In this document: in pieces, positions 1 to 13,355 of the stretch
Layout: each line of letters opens with the position of its first letter
Position numbering within the stretch: position 1 is the stretch's first letter
Assembly: GCF_963924675.1 (NCBI RefSeq)
Contig: NC_089220.1
Coordinates: 58,290,639 to 58,354,638, forward strand
Source of the DNA: Phocoena phocoena
Lineage: Eukaryota; Chordata; Mammalia; Artiodactyla; Phocoenidae
Direction: 5' to 3'
Length of the DNA stretch: 64,000 nt
Notes under the pieces: model-generated
What the model was told of the DNA's origin: nothing
The model's input: only the letters and a program-made list of their open reading frames with translations
Databases searched by the model: none
Translations under genes and position numbers: made by a program

Positions 1-660
1 TAAAATTAAGAAATTATTTACCTATAGAGAGTGGATGTGAAAGTGGTGGAAAAAAAGATGGATAAAGAGGGAGCAATATTTCTTGAACTATACCTTTTTG
101 TAGGGCTGGAAGTAACCAGCTAAGTAGGCAAGGCGCCTGGGGTCCTTATGCTTTGCCTTCTAGGTGCCTGACATACTTCACTCTAGCCTTGGTCCTGACT
201 TTTTGTATAGCTTTGACACTTAAAACCATAGTAATATTTTACATATATACATACAAATATACCTACATACATACATAACTGTAAATATAGAAGCAACCAA
301 GATTTAGAGGAACCCAAGATGGAATACAAGCAGTAACAAACAGACCTATTTACATTGCAAATGAAGAACATAACCATACCAAACAAGGTGGGCAAAATAA
401 TCTAAAGCTAAACCAAAAATAACTATAAATACTGTACTCTAGTTAATAAATCTGTTTTGCATACAGATATGGTTGGCTACTCTGTAACTACTTTATATGT
501 ATACTAGTATTAAACAAATAAGTAAAGTTAAGGTAGATATTGAGAGTCAGGTTTTCATGTTAAAGAAAGAAGTTATAAATAAGGGAAAGGGAAGACAAGA
601 ATGAATCTTGTGGTATCGGATTGGAGTCAGAGACATTAATATAAACTCATGGTTTTATTT

Positions 661-709
661 ATACATACACACACACATATATATACATATACACATATAT
701 ATACATACA
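661..709. repeat. Compound (CA)n/(TA)n microsatellite
   Basis: Alternating purine-pyrimidine run made of ATAC, CACA and TATA units, interrupted rather than pure. It is a simple repeat with no gene attached. Confidence 0.85.
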
Positions 710-3700
710 GTTAGAGAAATAATTACATGTGTATGTGCATAAGTGGGTTAGCATAGCTGCATATATTTCATAGTTTTGCCCACTGAGAGTAGGCTTCTAG
801 ATTCATTGACATCTCAGTAGTAATAAGCACACCTAGGGCCAAGAGCTAGGTTTCTAAATACCATTTTCCAATTAAAGGAACAGGATTCCTTTAAGGAGAG
901 TTTGAACCTAGGGCTGGGAGAGGGGGAAATATGAGTCTGGAACACCTTCCAATGCCAGATAATAATCAAGATCTCAAAAACGAATGGGGACATGTTAAAA
1001 GACAAAACAGCCAAACAAACAGAGCTCTCAATAGCCAAAGTGGGAACAATTTGAGGACCAATAACAACAAAAAAGCAGGTTTGAATTATATCCATATAAC
1101 ACAATAAAAATTAATGAGTCCATACTGATTTACAAACCTGTATGTATCCACATTGTTGTTATGTGTGTGCGCATGTATGAGAGAGAGTGAGAGAAAGAGA
1201 GAAACAGCTCTTAAGTACACAAGAATTCCAATTAATAAATGTAAAAGAGATGAGAGAAACACACAATTACCATTAAACAAACACCACAGAAATAACTGAT
1301 GCAGGCGTGATTCACCAGTAAAATCAGTGGGCAAAACCTTGGAGAGAAACAGGATATTAACAGTCTCAAAGGATCTTCCTCAAGATATTTATTGACTACA
1401 AAAGGAAAAAATAGTGCAGATACCACCTTAACCAAGTTGTCAAGATTAACATCACTAGTAAAATACATATCAACATCAGGGAATGCCGGGTATGATGCAC
1501 TGACAGGATATAACAAATTCATATGATATTCTTACCCCAAATACATAACTTCAACCTAATCATTAGAAAACATCAACAAACCCAAACTGAGAGACAATTT
1601 ATAAGATAACAGACCAGAATTCTTCAAAAGTGTGAAGGATATAAAAGACAGGAAAGAATGGGGAACTGTCAAACGTTAAGGAGACAAAACAATTAAATGC
1701 CATGTGGGATCCTGGACTGGATTCTAAAACAAACAAAAAAAATGGCATTAAGGAGGAAAAAAGCTGGTGAAATTCTCATAATGTCTGTAGTTTAGTTAAT
1801 AGTATTATACCAATCTTAATTACTTGAATTTGATCATTGCATTATGGTTTTGTACTATAATGAGAAGCTGGATGTAGAGCATATAGGAATTGCCTATACT
1901 ATTTTGACAACATGTTTATAAGTCTAATATTACTTCAACATACAAAGTTTAAAAAACGAATGAAAACTCAATAACCTGTGGGATAATATCAAGCAATTTA
2001 ATGTTTGTAATAATTAGAATCCTGGCAGAAGAGAAGAAAGAGAATAGGACACAAAAATCTGTAAAGAAATATGGCAAAAAATTTCCCTACATTGATGTAA
2101 AATATCAACCTACAAATCTAAAATATCCAGCAAAGCCGAAGCAAGTAAAATCAAAGAAGGCTGTGCATAGATATACCACCATACAGAGTAACACTATAAA
2201 CTGTTGAAAACCAAAGCATCTCAATGCAGAATAAAGTTTATTTACATTTCCAATTATTTTCTACAGCTTGTCAATACTGTGTAGAGAAAATGACAAATTG
2301 TATATTTTTAAACAAATGTAGAGAGACTGATGAATTCTCTCTGACAGTTTATGACTTTTAAAATTCTCATTAGTCACTCAAATTTTTCTAAAACTATATG
2401 ACAGGTAACGGAATCGCATCTTGGCAGCATACTCTATACTGTACATTTTTAATGTACAATGTACTTTTCTTGCACCAGGAATTCTTGTATTTTTTTGTAA
2501 CTTAGGATATTTATAATTGGATAACTTCATGACACGTAAAATAAAACTTTGCCCAAAGCATGTTCCCCCTTTTTCTACAAAAGTCCTTTTCCCACATTTT
2601 CTTCATCTAAACCCTGAAACTATTATTACTCCTTTACTTATCATATCCTACATCTACTCTTAGCATCTTTTATTTCATCCATTCCAAAGAGTTTTTAAAA
2701 TATCATTGAGAAGTTAAACAAAAAGGCGAAAGCTCAAAGACTATAAGTCATTAATTGTGCACATATAAGAGATTAACTTCTCTAAGTCATGGAGGAATTA
2801 TGAACTGTACCCAAATTGGTATTAAATGAACATCTGACACTAACTCATTCATTACCAACCCGCCCTCCCCTTAGAGACTGTAAATATGCCCAATAAGCCT
2901 AAAGTCATCCTAATTACTGACCTTTTTTAAACCATATTTTGCAATTTGTCTTTCTCTTAATATTTTCTGATCTCCTTGATTCTGTGATTCACCTGTCTGC
3001 TTAATTTCACTCCTGCTTTTTTGTGTTTTGACCCACTTCTGATCTATTATTAACATTATTTTTTATTATTTTGAATGTTTATCACTTTCATTCTGAGACT
3101 TCATCAAACATTCCTTGAACCATCAAGGCCTCTCCCTAATGTGAGAAGTTGGCAACTATCTATCTCTAGGCTGGCAAAATTCACAATTAGAGTACAAAAC
3201 ACATGGAGAACATTTTTGAGAAATATTAAAAGGAACAATGTGTGACTCAGCATTTTATGATAGTTTATGATCAAGTTAAGTACTGCCTCACGCTTTTTCC
3301 TTGAGTTGCACTTCAATTGCAAATCAGAGTTTAACTATTTGTCATACTTAAATAGAAAGGTTTAAACTATATTTAGATCTACTGATGCGGTATGAAAGGT
3401 AGTCACATCAGAATTATCCTCCATGAGTAATTTGGGCACTGTTATTTTCTCACTGGTTTTTAGGAAATGTCCCAAATCCTTAGTCATTAACTCTATTTCC
3501 TGTGGAGATGGGGTGGCAGACTTCAGGAGAAACGCAAATACAAGCTACAGCCATCTCCTCAGATTTGACAAGAGGAAAATCAACAGCTATATGACTCTGG
3601 ACTTCTGCCATAAGCAATCTCAAATAAATAACTCTGAACTTAGGATATATGGGCATGTTGAAATTCAAATGAGGGCTTGAGAATTGCAAGCTTCATTTAA

Positions 3701-5677
3701 ACACCCCAGGATGAAACATGTTTAACAGTGATCCCAAACCTCTAACCCAGATTTTCTGGAGCTCCTGCCTGCCTCTATGGAAATTAACCCTGAAGTTACT
3801 CTACTTATTCTGTGTATTAGGATTATGTGGATTAAAAATGTATTTACTGTAAAATAATAATGAATGTGTTCTTGATAATAGAAAATATTTTTCCTCAGAA
3901 AATCATTAATTAGGCAAAAATCTACATAAAGGCATACGAATGATTTCATTTACTTAATGGCATTTCCTTGATTCATATTTGTTACAACTGCCAGCACTTC
4001 CTAATGTGTGTAATAGACAAAAAAGAGGAACGTATTACCTCCATTAGGAATTGTAAATAAGGTGACCATATAATTCATCATCCAAACCAAAACATTTCTG
4101 AGAATGATGAAAATTACTTTAGAATATCTCATAAGCTAGAAGTGTCCTGAGCAAATCAAGACATACGGTCCCTTGAGTTTTGGAGGATGTATATGTACTG
4201 ACTTAGCTTTTTGAAAGTAGCAAATGTTACTCTCATTGGTGATTAATCTATACAACCAATCCTCCTGCTCTTACAAATAGATCAGAGTGTTCTAAATAAA
4301 ACAAATAACATGGATCTGTGTTATTTTAATTGATTCAGTCTTATGAAGTTGTTTAAAATTCTCATTTTTTGTGGCTTTTGAAAGATATTTGGCAATTTCT
4401 TGGTTTCTAAAGTTAATCATCTATTTAGATTTTACTCAAGTAATGGGAATAAAGATCATATTTAATAAAAGTTTAATTCGGATAAAAATCATATTTATTT
4501 ATATTGAATTAGGAGGGAAATCAAGATGTAAATTTATTTAATGGGATTGGGAGTGATATAGTTTTTATTCATAAATAACATTTTATAGCTAGTTTTCTTA
4601 AATATTTCTAAGGCTCAATGAACTCCACCGTTGTAGTGATTTTTAATATAGTAGACATTCCACAGTGTTTCACTGGAGGTATTTATTTATCTTTACATGT
4701 GTATTTATCTTTGATCCCTTACAATGACTAGAAGGATAGTCTGAGGGCTAATATTTCATTGGTAAAATTCAAGCTGGCTGCCACAGATTTGAGTAAGTCA
4801 CATTAACTCTTTGATACAGAGGTGCAAAGCAGACATTTAACATTCAGTGGGGCATCCTATAGTCCTTACCCACACAGTCTTTGAGGCTTTCAAGAATGAA
4901 GCCAAAATAAAATTCCTTCCAAAACCTCTTTTATCGTAGTCAACCTTCATTATAAAACTTGAAATTGCTTGAGATGACTGGCTATTACACTAAGATTTTC
5001 TGAAATTTGATTTCAAATTCTAGGTGGGAAAATGATTATTTTTGTCTCAGAACTAGAAGAAAATTGAGTTAAATGAATTGCTATTATTGCATCTAATAAG
5101 TATATTACATGCCTGAATCTCCCATAATTCATCATTCCATTCTTTAACAGGATTTGAATTGCATAACAACTGATATTCTGTTATATCCCTGCTATGATTT
5201 CAATGGCCCACAATGCAAAGTAGAGGCTGTCCTAGGTCTAATTATGAATTATGCAACTACTCTCTTTTAGTTTCAACATTAGTTCCAGGGACACAATTCA
5301 TAAGAAAGAATCTACATTTTCTATTTTAAGAGTGATTGTTCTGGAAAGTTTTACTTTCTTTTCCAATGCCTACACTTTGAGAAAATATTCTTATTCTTTC
5401 CAAGTGTATATATTTTATATGATCGTGTGATTTTTGCCCACAAGATATCTTTTATGCCTCACCCTATGCCTGAAAGTATTTTTAAAACCATGAAATTATT
5501 CTCAACTTTATCTTCTCACCCCAAATCAATCGGATTATAACAAAAGTAATTTACTTCCCTAATAATTCTAAATAGAAAACTCCCATATTGTGAAGAAATA
5601 ACCATTTCTTATTCTAAATATAAATTATTATGTGATGGCTGACTTTTTGCTCTTTTGAAATTCTGTGATTCATGAAA

Positions 5678-5733
5678 TGAAATGAAAAATTTTATTTTGA
5701 AATGAAAAATTCTTAAATTTTGAAATGAAAAAT
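5678..5733. repeat. Short local tandem, three copies
   Basis: The 13-mer TGAAATGAAAAAT or a close variant occurs at 5678, 5698 and 5721, spaced 20 and 23 bases apart. This looks like a small slippage-type duplication in AT-rich DNA. Confidence 0.7.
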
Positions 5734-6153
5734 TCTCAGGACAAAAAAAAAGTTTTTCAACTTGTTTTGGACAGTACAAAAAGTGCCACTAACTGTAATT
5801 TTGAGGATTAAATATATTTTTGGTTCACAAAAGTAATGTGTCCCTTGAGGACAATTCTATCCCCAAGTAGATTGGCAACACTACCATAAGTGGCTTTTTT
5901 GTTTTTCTTTAGTTCCTTGATATAATTATAATAGTTACTTAATGGCTAAATAAAATCTGAAATATCTAATTATCAATTTTATCTTTTATTGAAGAAGTTG
6001 GCTTATAAATTGTCTATATTATATTTTCCCTTAGTTGTAAAATTAAGTTTACTCTTTGGGAAAATGCTCAACAGTTTAATAAGCATAGACCAGATATTTA
6101 ACTACACAAAGTTGTAGTACAACTTTATGTTGGGAGAGTGGACTTAAAAGCAC

Positions 6154-6163
6154 TAATACTTCT
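6154..6163. repeat. Target-site duplication, left copy
   Basis: TAATACTTCT, repeated exactly at 7155-7164, frames the twin-primed L1. Confidence 0.8.
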
Positions 6164-7154
6164 TTTTGTTTTTTAATTGGGGTATAGTTGTTTTACAATA
6201 TTGTGTTAGTTTCTACTGTACAGCAAAGTGGAGTTCCCTGTGCTATACAACAGGTTCTCATTAGTTATCTATTTTATACATATTAGTGTATATATGTCAA
6301 TCCCAATGTCCCAATTCATCCCACTCCCCCTTAGCCCCTTGGTGTCCATACGTTTGTTCACTACATCTGTGTCTTTTTCTGCCTTGCAAACTGGTTCATC
6401 TGTACCATTTTTCTAGATTCCACATATATGTATTACTATATGGTATTTGTTTTTCTCTTTCTGACTTACTTTACTCTATGACAGTCTCTAGGTCTATCCA
6501 CGTCTCTACAAATGACCCAATTTCATTCCTTTTTATGGTTGAGTAATATTCCATTGTATATATGTACCACATCTTCTTTATCCATTCCTCTGTAGATGGA
6601 CATTTAGGTTGCTTCCATGACCTGGCTATTGTAAATAGTGCTGCAATGAACATTGGGGTGCATGTGTCTTTTTGAATTATGGTTTTCTCTGGGTATATGC
6701 CCAGGAGTGGGATTGCTGGATCATATGGTAGCTCTATTTTTGATTTTTTAAGGAACCTCCATACTGTTGTACATAGTGGCTGTATCAATTTACATTCCCA
6801 CCAACAGTGCAAGAGGGTTCCCTTGTCTCCACCCCCTCTCCAGCATTTATTGTTTGTAGATTTTTTGATGATAGACATGCTGACCGGTGTGAGGTGATAC
6901 CTCATTGCAGTTTTGATTTGCATTTCTCTAATAATTAGTGATGTTGAACATCTTTTCATGTGCCTCTTGACCATCTGTATGTCTCTGGAGAAATGTCTAT
7001 TTAGGTCTTCTGCCCATTTTTTGATTGGGTTGTTGTTTTTTGATATTGAGCTGCATGAGCTGTTAATGGGACAAAATATTTGCAAATTAATCAGCGGACA
7101 AAGGATTAATCTCCAAAATATACAAACAGCTCATTCAGCTCAGTATCAAAAAAA
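6164..7154 (-). mobile_element. L1 3' fragment with inverted 5' end (twin-primed)
   Basis: The minus strand carries L1 sequence from the last part of ORF2 through the 3' UTR, with the poly(A) tail appearing as the T-rich run at 6164-6177. The ORF2 C-terminal part can still be read over about 190 codons (6471-7063) and includes the Cys/His-rich segment. The first C of the CX3C pair survives, but the second position reads G, so the knuckle is damaged. From about 7064 to 7154 the sequence switches to plus-strand L1, matching the ORF2 region just upstream and overlapping the minus part by about 30 bases. This is the geometry of 5' inversion by twin priming. Flanking copies of TAATACTTCT (6154-6163 and 7155-7164) are the target-site duplication. 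The copy is dead. Confidence 0.88.
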
Positions 7155-7164
7155 TAATACTTCT
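7155..7164. repeat. Target-site duplication, right copy
   Basis: Exact repeat of TAATACTTCT from 6154-6163. It marks the outer end of the inverted L1 segment. Confidence 0.8.
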
Positions 7165-10100
7165 GAAGTTATTTACATTGCAGCATTAAAAAGGTAGTTA
7201 ATTGGTGACTTTGTTGACCTGAAAGGCTGGAAAGAGTGCAGTGTCTGACTAATGCACCTGTTGAATTATCTAAAATATTTTATCTCTCAGTAAAAGAGAG
7301 GTTTCAGTTATACACACCATTCATGCATGTACTGTACTGCCATTGAAAATTAAAGGTAGTTATGCTGTACTTCAGCATAACGTAGTTCATGTACTTGCCA
7401 AAATGGGTGATACACAGGCACCTCTTCAGATGTCTGTGACTATGGAGAGCTTTCTGCCTACGTGTGATTGTTCACATCTTGGCTTCCACTTCTAAATGCA
7501 GATCCAACACTAAGGGACATTGTGAATATATGACACATGGGAAATCTGTTAATTCTGTGGACAAGTATTGGGCTTCTTCATGTATTCATCTTTTTAATGA
7601 GGCAAAGTGATACAACACAAAATGACACTGTAATTTAATTAAAGTAATTTGTAGGAAGTTTAATTCAATTCTTAAAATGAGATTCTAATACCTATTTTAT
7701 TCCAGTTACATCTCTTCACATTTAAAATGGTATTTAGAAATAAATTTTATTTTATGAGTGGAAACAGACGAATTCCTTCATTTGCTGGCTGGCTGGTAAT
7801 AACTGAGTGATGGACTAAGTTATGTATTAATGATGCTAGGCCAATCATAGAACTACTTTCTTAAAAATATATTAATTAAAACACAATGTCTTCCCTGTTC
7901 ACTTTGACCTACATTTTTGGAAGTATGAAAATCTTGGTTTGACAATTGATTAGAATTCCATTAGGCATAAAAGGGGGGGAGTTTAAATCTAAGTGGATTG
8001 TTCATATTCAAGTTACTACAATAGTAAAGTGGAATCCACAGCCATGGTATGTACTCAAAGAAAATATTTCCATCCACTATGTGGCAAAAGAGTATCTTCT
8101 CATAGACTAGATTTACACCATTTTCTTGAATTTAATGGGAAGATTATTCAGAGCAAAATTCTATTTGTTTTGTTGTCAAGGCATACATCACTCATCCAGT
8201 GTGAGACAGAGCTAATATTCAAAGCAAAACTGAGTCTTTTCCTTATTCTTTATGACTGTTGATAGTCCCCAGATTCTCTACAGAATGGGGCTCTGTGTTC
8301 ATTTTGTTTTAAGTTGCCCTATTATCTAATCTTCTATATGAAAGCAATTTTAATTTGCCTGAAAAATTGCAATGTAATAATGAAACTGTGGAATAATTTA
8401 GTAAGCTTTCTTATAGCTCTTCATGATGAAAGTAATGAGCACAAGTTTTTAAAATAATAGTTTGTATATAAATGGATTACTAATATAGAATCTTATAATC
8501 CAGATTAGATTATAATCCTTTTTCCTGTAATGATTCTCATATTTCTCACATATGCTAATGAATAATGGATAACTGCATAGAGACATGATAGAGTATTGTC
8601 GGAACTCATAAACTATAAGCATCACTGATTTTCAGGAACCTTTTACAAAATTTTGAAATCTTAAACTTCTATTTTAATTCAGTTTAACAAACATTGTTTT
8701 ATGAGTGATTAGGCGATTTTGGTGATACAAATATGCAACTTCCCAAATTGTTATAGCTTCCTGTTTCTAGCCTTCCACAATGGTTCCTCCACCTTGAAGT
8801 GAAATTGGCCTCTTAGAAAACTTGACGCCGTTCAGCTGTATTGAGTCCTGACAGCTATAAGTACATCATTATGATGCCCAAAAAAATTTTTAATTAACAT
8901 ATATGATAGAGGCCTGCAGCAACATGATTCCTAAAACAAGCAATCGAACAATAAAAGCCAACATCCTAAATCTGAAAATAAGTTTAGGTTATATTTTTTG
9001 ATTCACTCCTATTCTTCACACTTCTTGATGATGCTTCCTCTAGGTTTCTCCCCTAAATACACCTTCATTCACTCATTCTGTTTATATGTACTTGCATTCA
9101 TTTTATAGCAGATGTATTCATTTTCATATCATACTACACTGATGAGAGGCATTTCCATAAAGATGACTGAATACCTCCCTGGATATTTGACTACTAGGAA
9201 CTTTGAGAAGTCATTTTACCAATTTGTGATGCTAAACTATGGCCTATCTATCCCACTAGTTAGTTGTTTGTTACTATTATTATATATAAATCATTTATAA
9301 ATGAAACAAAGAATGTGATATTGGTAGAAATGTACATCAGGATGGGTGGTGAACAGTAATTATATGTACCTCTGTATTAATGATAATCTGAGTGCCTTTC
9401 ATATTCATGAACTCTTAAAACATACAAAAGAATCTATAAAGCCACTATCCTCACCCAAGAAGTTTACTAATTACAAGGCCTCACCCCGCTCAACTTATAT
9501 TTCATAGTTCTCCCTTTGTCTTCTTTTACATGTTTAATACTGTCTCCTTTAGTGGGTCACATAATTAGCATGTAGGTTTGAGGAAGTGAAAGTTTCTGTC
9601 ATTATCTTTTTTCATGGACCTTGACCTACTAGAGTAGAAAGAAGCATATGGAAATAAAAAGTAGCATAAAGATATGTGGGTTAGGGCAATGACTAAGATG
9701 CAAACAAGGATTTAGAATAAAGATAATCCACTTTATCCTGAGTTGATCAAGGGGAAATGATCTGAATGGCACTAAGAAGAAGTCAAAAATTCTGCCAAGA
9801 AATGTAGGCGCATGTATATGACAGGTGTGGGGATCAAGGAAGGGATATTGTGAGGGTGCTTCTTGTCAAAGAAACACAATGAACTTACATCTTAAGATAT
9901 GAAATTTAAAAAAAAGAAGATGTGAAATAACAGGATGATGGGTCACTCAAATGTATTTAATGAGTAACTACGATAACCTGTTTTGTTAAAGCTAGAATAT
10001 CTGTAGGAAGATTTTACATATATATAAAGTTATATATATATATATAAAATCTAGACATACATATCTAGATTTTACCAACCACGTTCTTGAATACAAGACA

Positions 10101-10432
10101 GAGTAATTTGAATTTTATTTAGTATGATTATCTCGTGGCAATGCTATACTGCCAGTACTAGAGAACTAAAAGTATATAAGCAAGAGGTCAGTTAAGAAGG
10201 CACTGCAATTGCAAATGCAGTACATAATACTATATAAGGTAGTGAAATGGCTATAGGACTAAAGGAGAAATGGATTTGGTAAAATGCAAAAAAAACAATC
10301 AATAAAACTTTATCACTGGCTCTGAAGAATAAAATCGGTATTTATAGTTTAAGATAGAGCTATATTATTCTGTTACACTTTTAACTCTCAAATCATATCA
10401 AAGTGTTTGAGCATCCTTCCTTAATTATTTTA
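7165..10432. other. AT-rich non-coding stretch
   Basis: I see no supported gene. The frames (for example 7993-8262 and 9112-9300) are short, have no recognisable domain and match chance expectation for AT-rich DNA. A (TA)n microsatellite sits at 10016-10048. Confidence 0.6.
10016..10048. repeat. (TA)n microsatellite
   Basis: Near-pure TA dinucleotide run in non-coding DNA. Confidence 0.85.
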
Positions 10433-10439
10433 TTAAATA

Positions 10440-10925
10440 GTGCATAAGCCAGCTGTAGTGACACAGTCCAGCACACCAGCGGGCCAATACCAACTTTGGG
10501 GACCCAAGAGCTCTGCAGCCAGAGACCACAGGACCTGGCTTTGCCTGTCAGCAGGCACTAACCTGCAGACTCCCTGAGTACTGGACCTACCCACTAACAG
10601 GCTGAATCCAGTCCCAAGCCCCCTAGGCCCTGGCCCCATCCACCACTAGGCAAACATCAGGTCTGAGAGACCTTGGGCCCTGCAGCCATGCACCCTAGGA
10701 TCTGGTCCCACTCACCAGGAGGCCAACATCAGCTTTGGAACACCCCAGACCCCATAGCCAGCCATGTCAGGAACTTGCCCCACCCAGATCTAGGATCCCT
10801 CAGCTCCACAACCAGCCATACTGGGACCCAAGTTTACCTATCAGTGGGGCAGCACTAACCCCAGGACCCTCTGCAGCTATGCAGCCAGCCACCTCATGAC
10901 CTGGGCCCACCAACCAGCAGCTAGC
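10440..10925 (+). repeat. GC-rich degenerate repeats at the 5' end of the older L1
   Basis: Successive blocks rich in CCAGCC, CCACCCA and GGCCAAC, unlike the AT-rich surroundings. Their position directly before the ORF2 leader suggests they belong to the old L1. I could not fix a single repeat length by eye. A host CpG feature is less likely because CpG is sparse. Confidence 0.5.
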
Positions 10926-11115
10926 CTATTTTTGTTTTAAAGTGTTAAACCTCATGGTAACAACAAACTGAAAATATAATAAATATATATGGAGAAAAGA
11001 TAAAGGAATCCAAACATAACATTAAAGATAGTCATCAAATCACAAGGGAAGAGAGCAAAAGAAGAGCAAAGCAACAAAGAAGAACTACAAAAACAACCCC
11101 CAAACAAGTAACAAA

Positions 11116-13318
11116 ATGGCAAAAAGTACATACGTGTCAATAATTCCTTTAAATGCAAATGGACTAAATGTGCCAGTAAAAAGACAGAGTGGCTGAATGG
11201 ATACAAAAAGAAGACCCATATATATGCTGTACACAAGAGACTCACATCAGATCTAAGAATACACAGACTGAAAGTGAGGGGATAGAAAGAGGTATTCCAT
11301 GCCCCCCCCAAAAAAACAGCAGATTTAGCAATACTTAGACAAAATAGACTTTAAAACAAAACTTAAACAAGAGGCAAAGAAGGACATTAGGTAATGATCA
11401 AGGGATCAATCCAAGAAGAAATAACAATTTTACACATATATGCTCCCAATATAGGAGTACCTAAATACATAAAGCAAGTATTAGCAGATGTAAGGGAAAA
11501 AGTTGATAGTAACACAATAATAGTAGTGAACTTTAACATCCTATTTATATCAATGGAGAGATCACTCAAACAGAAAATCAATAAAGAAACACTGACCTTA
11601 AATGACACATTAGCCCAAATGGACTTAATAGATCTACATAGAACATTTCATTGAAAAGCAGCAGAATACACATTTTTTACAACTGCACATGGAAAATTCT
11701 CCAGGATAGGTCACATGCTAGTATATAAAACAAGTCTCAGTAAATTTAAGAAGACTGAAATCATATGAAGTATCTTTTCAGACCACAATGCTATGATACT
11801 AGAAGTCAACTACATGGAAAAAAAAAAACCCTACAAAAACACATACATGTGGAGGCTAAATAATATACTACTAATCAACCAATGAAGGAATCAAAGAGGA
11901 AATCAAAAAATACCTTGAGACAAATGAAAATGAAAACGCAATCCAAAATCTATGAGATAAGCAAAAGGATTTCTAATAGGGAAGCTTATGGTGATACATG
12001 CCTACCTCAAGAAACAAGAAAAATCTCAAATAAACCAACTAAGCTTACACCTAAAGGAACCAGAAAAAGAAGAACAAACAAAACCCAGTTAGTAGAGGAA
12101 AGAAATCATAAAGATCAGAGCAGAAATCAGTAAAACAGAGACCAAAAAAACCATAGAAAAGATCAATGAAACTAAAAGCTGCTTCTTTGAAAAGATAACA
12201 AAATTGATAAACCTTTAGCCAGGCTCATCACAAATAAGAGTCCAAATCAATAAAATCAGAAATGAAGAAGGAGAACTTAAAACTCACACCACAGAAATAC
12301 AAAGGATCATAAGAGATTACTATGAACAATTATATGCCAATAAAATGGACAACCTGGAAAAAATGGAAAAATTCCGAGAAATGTACAATCCCCAAGACTG
12401 AATCAGGAAGAAATAGCAAATATGAACAGACCAATTATCAGTAATGATATTGAGTCAGTAATAAAAAAACAAAAACTCCCAACAAACAAAAGTCCAGGAC
12501 CAGTTGGTTTCACAGATGAATTCTGCTAAATACTTAGAGAACATACCTATCTTTCTCAAACTATTCCAAAAAATTTCAGAAATGCTTCTGAACTCATTCT
12601 ACAAGGCCCACATCAGCATGATACCCAAAACAAACAAAGACACCACCAAAAAAGAAAATTGCAGGTCAATATCACTGATGAACATAGATGTAAACATACT
12701 CAAGAAATATCAGCAAATCAATTTCAACAATATAATAAAAGGACCAAACACCATGATCAAGTGCAATTTATCCCAGGGATTCAAGGATCATTCAATATCC
12801 ACATAACAAACTGTTATGATACACCACATAACAAACTGAATAATAAAAATCATATGATTATCTCAATAGATGTAAAAAAAGCTTTTGACAAAATTCATCA
12901 TCCATTTTTTATGTTAAAAACTCTCAACAAAGTCAGACTGAGTGTATCTCAACATAATAAAGGGCCATATATGACAAGCCCATAGCTAACATCATACTCA
13001 ACAGTGAAAAGTGGAAAGTATTTCCTCCAAGATCAGGAACAAGGCAAAGAAGCCCACTTCACCACTTTTATTCAACATAGCATTGGAAGCCCTAGCCATA
13101 GCAATCAGACAAGGATAATAAATAAAAGGAATCCAAACTGGAAAGGAAGAAGTAAAACTGCCACTGTTTGTAGATGGCATGATTCTATATAGAGAAAGTC
13201 CTAAAAAAAAAAAAAAGCCACCAAAAAATCTATTAGAACTCAGCAGAACTCAGAAAATCCTAAAGATGCCACAAAAAACTACTAGATCTCATCGATAAAT
13301 TTGCTAAACTTGCAGGAT
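11116..13318 (+). pseudogene. Broken L1 ORF2, N-terminal part (endonuclease and RT)
   Basis: This remnant encodes the first part of an L1 ORF2 protein, normally an apurinic/apyrimidinic-type endonuclease followed by reverse transcriptase. Pieces readable in different frames include an endonuclease segment (11394-11654, with a YAPNIGVP motif and VVNFN where active copies have VGDFN) and RT segments at 12504-12806 and 12659-12985 ([10 protein letters not shown]). The altered GDFN and FADD motifs, many stops and frame changes show that it is non-functional. Local duplications occur at 12802-12839 (CACATAACAAACTG twice) and 13190-13290. The C-terminal remainder lies beyond the nested young L1. 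Confidence 0.88.
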
Positions 13319-13334
13319 AAAAAATGATATACAG
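13319..13334. repeat. Target-site duplication of the young L1, left copy
   Basis: AAAAAATGATATACAG, repeated exactly at 22385-22400. The bottom-strand cut site implied by the left edge is TTTTTT/ATCC, which fits the L1 endonuclease preference TTTT/A. Confidence 0.93.
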
Positions 13335-13345
13335 GGCTGGGCGGG

Positions 13346-13355
13346 AAGATGGCGG
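13346..13355 (+). promoter_or_regulatory. YY1-like binding site
   Basis: AAGATGGCGG begins 12 bases into the element. Human L1 has a YY1 site (AAGATGGC core) at nearly the same distance, where it sets the transcription start. This is a direct sequence match to the core; binding is inferred. Confidence 0.65.

Larger units (their letters stand above)
1..6153. other. AT-rich non-coding stretch
   Basis: No frame here has protein-family character or length above about 96 codons, and I recognise no RNA gene. It holds a small TA/CA microsatellite (661-709) and a short local tandem (5678-5733), both listed separately. The rest looks like unique intergenic or intronic DNA. Old, diverged repeats could be hidden here that reading by eye would miss. 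Confidence 0.6.
10440..13334 (+). mobile_element. Older L1, 5' half, interrupted by the young L1
   Basis: Decayed plus-strand L1. It opens with GC-rich, degenerate repeats (about 10440-10925) in which CCAGC, ACCAAC and GGACC motifs recur every 50-75 bases. An A-rich spacer of the kind found before L1 ORF2 follows, then an ORF2 that starts at an ATG at 11116 and is soon broken by stops and frameshifts. Endonuclease and reverse-transcriptase segments are recognisable by comparison with the intact ORF2 in this window. The active-site FADD has become FVDG near 13170. At 13334 the element is split by the insertion of the young L1 and continues at 22401. No ORF1 is evident, so it is truncated at its 5' end. 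The exact left boundary is uncertain. Confidence 0.85.

Noticed and set aside
10433..10858. Protein frames in the GC-rich block (10433-10639 minus, 10673-10858 plus)
   Set aside because: Short frames in degenerate repeats on both strands; no domain.
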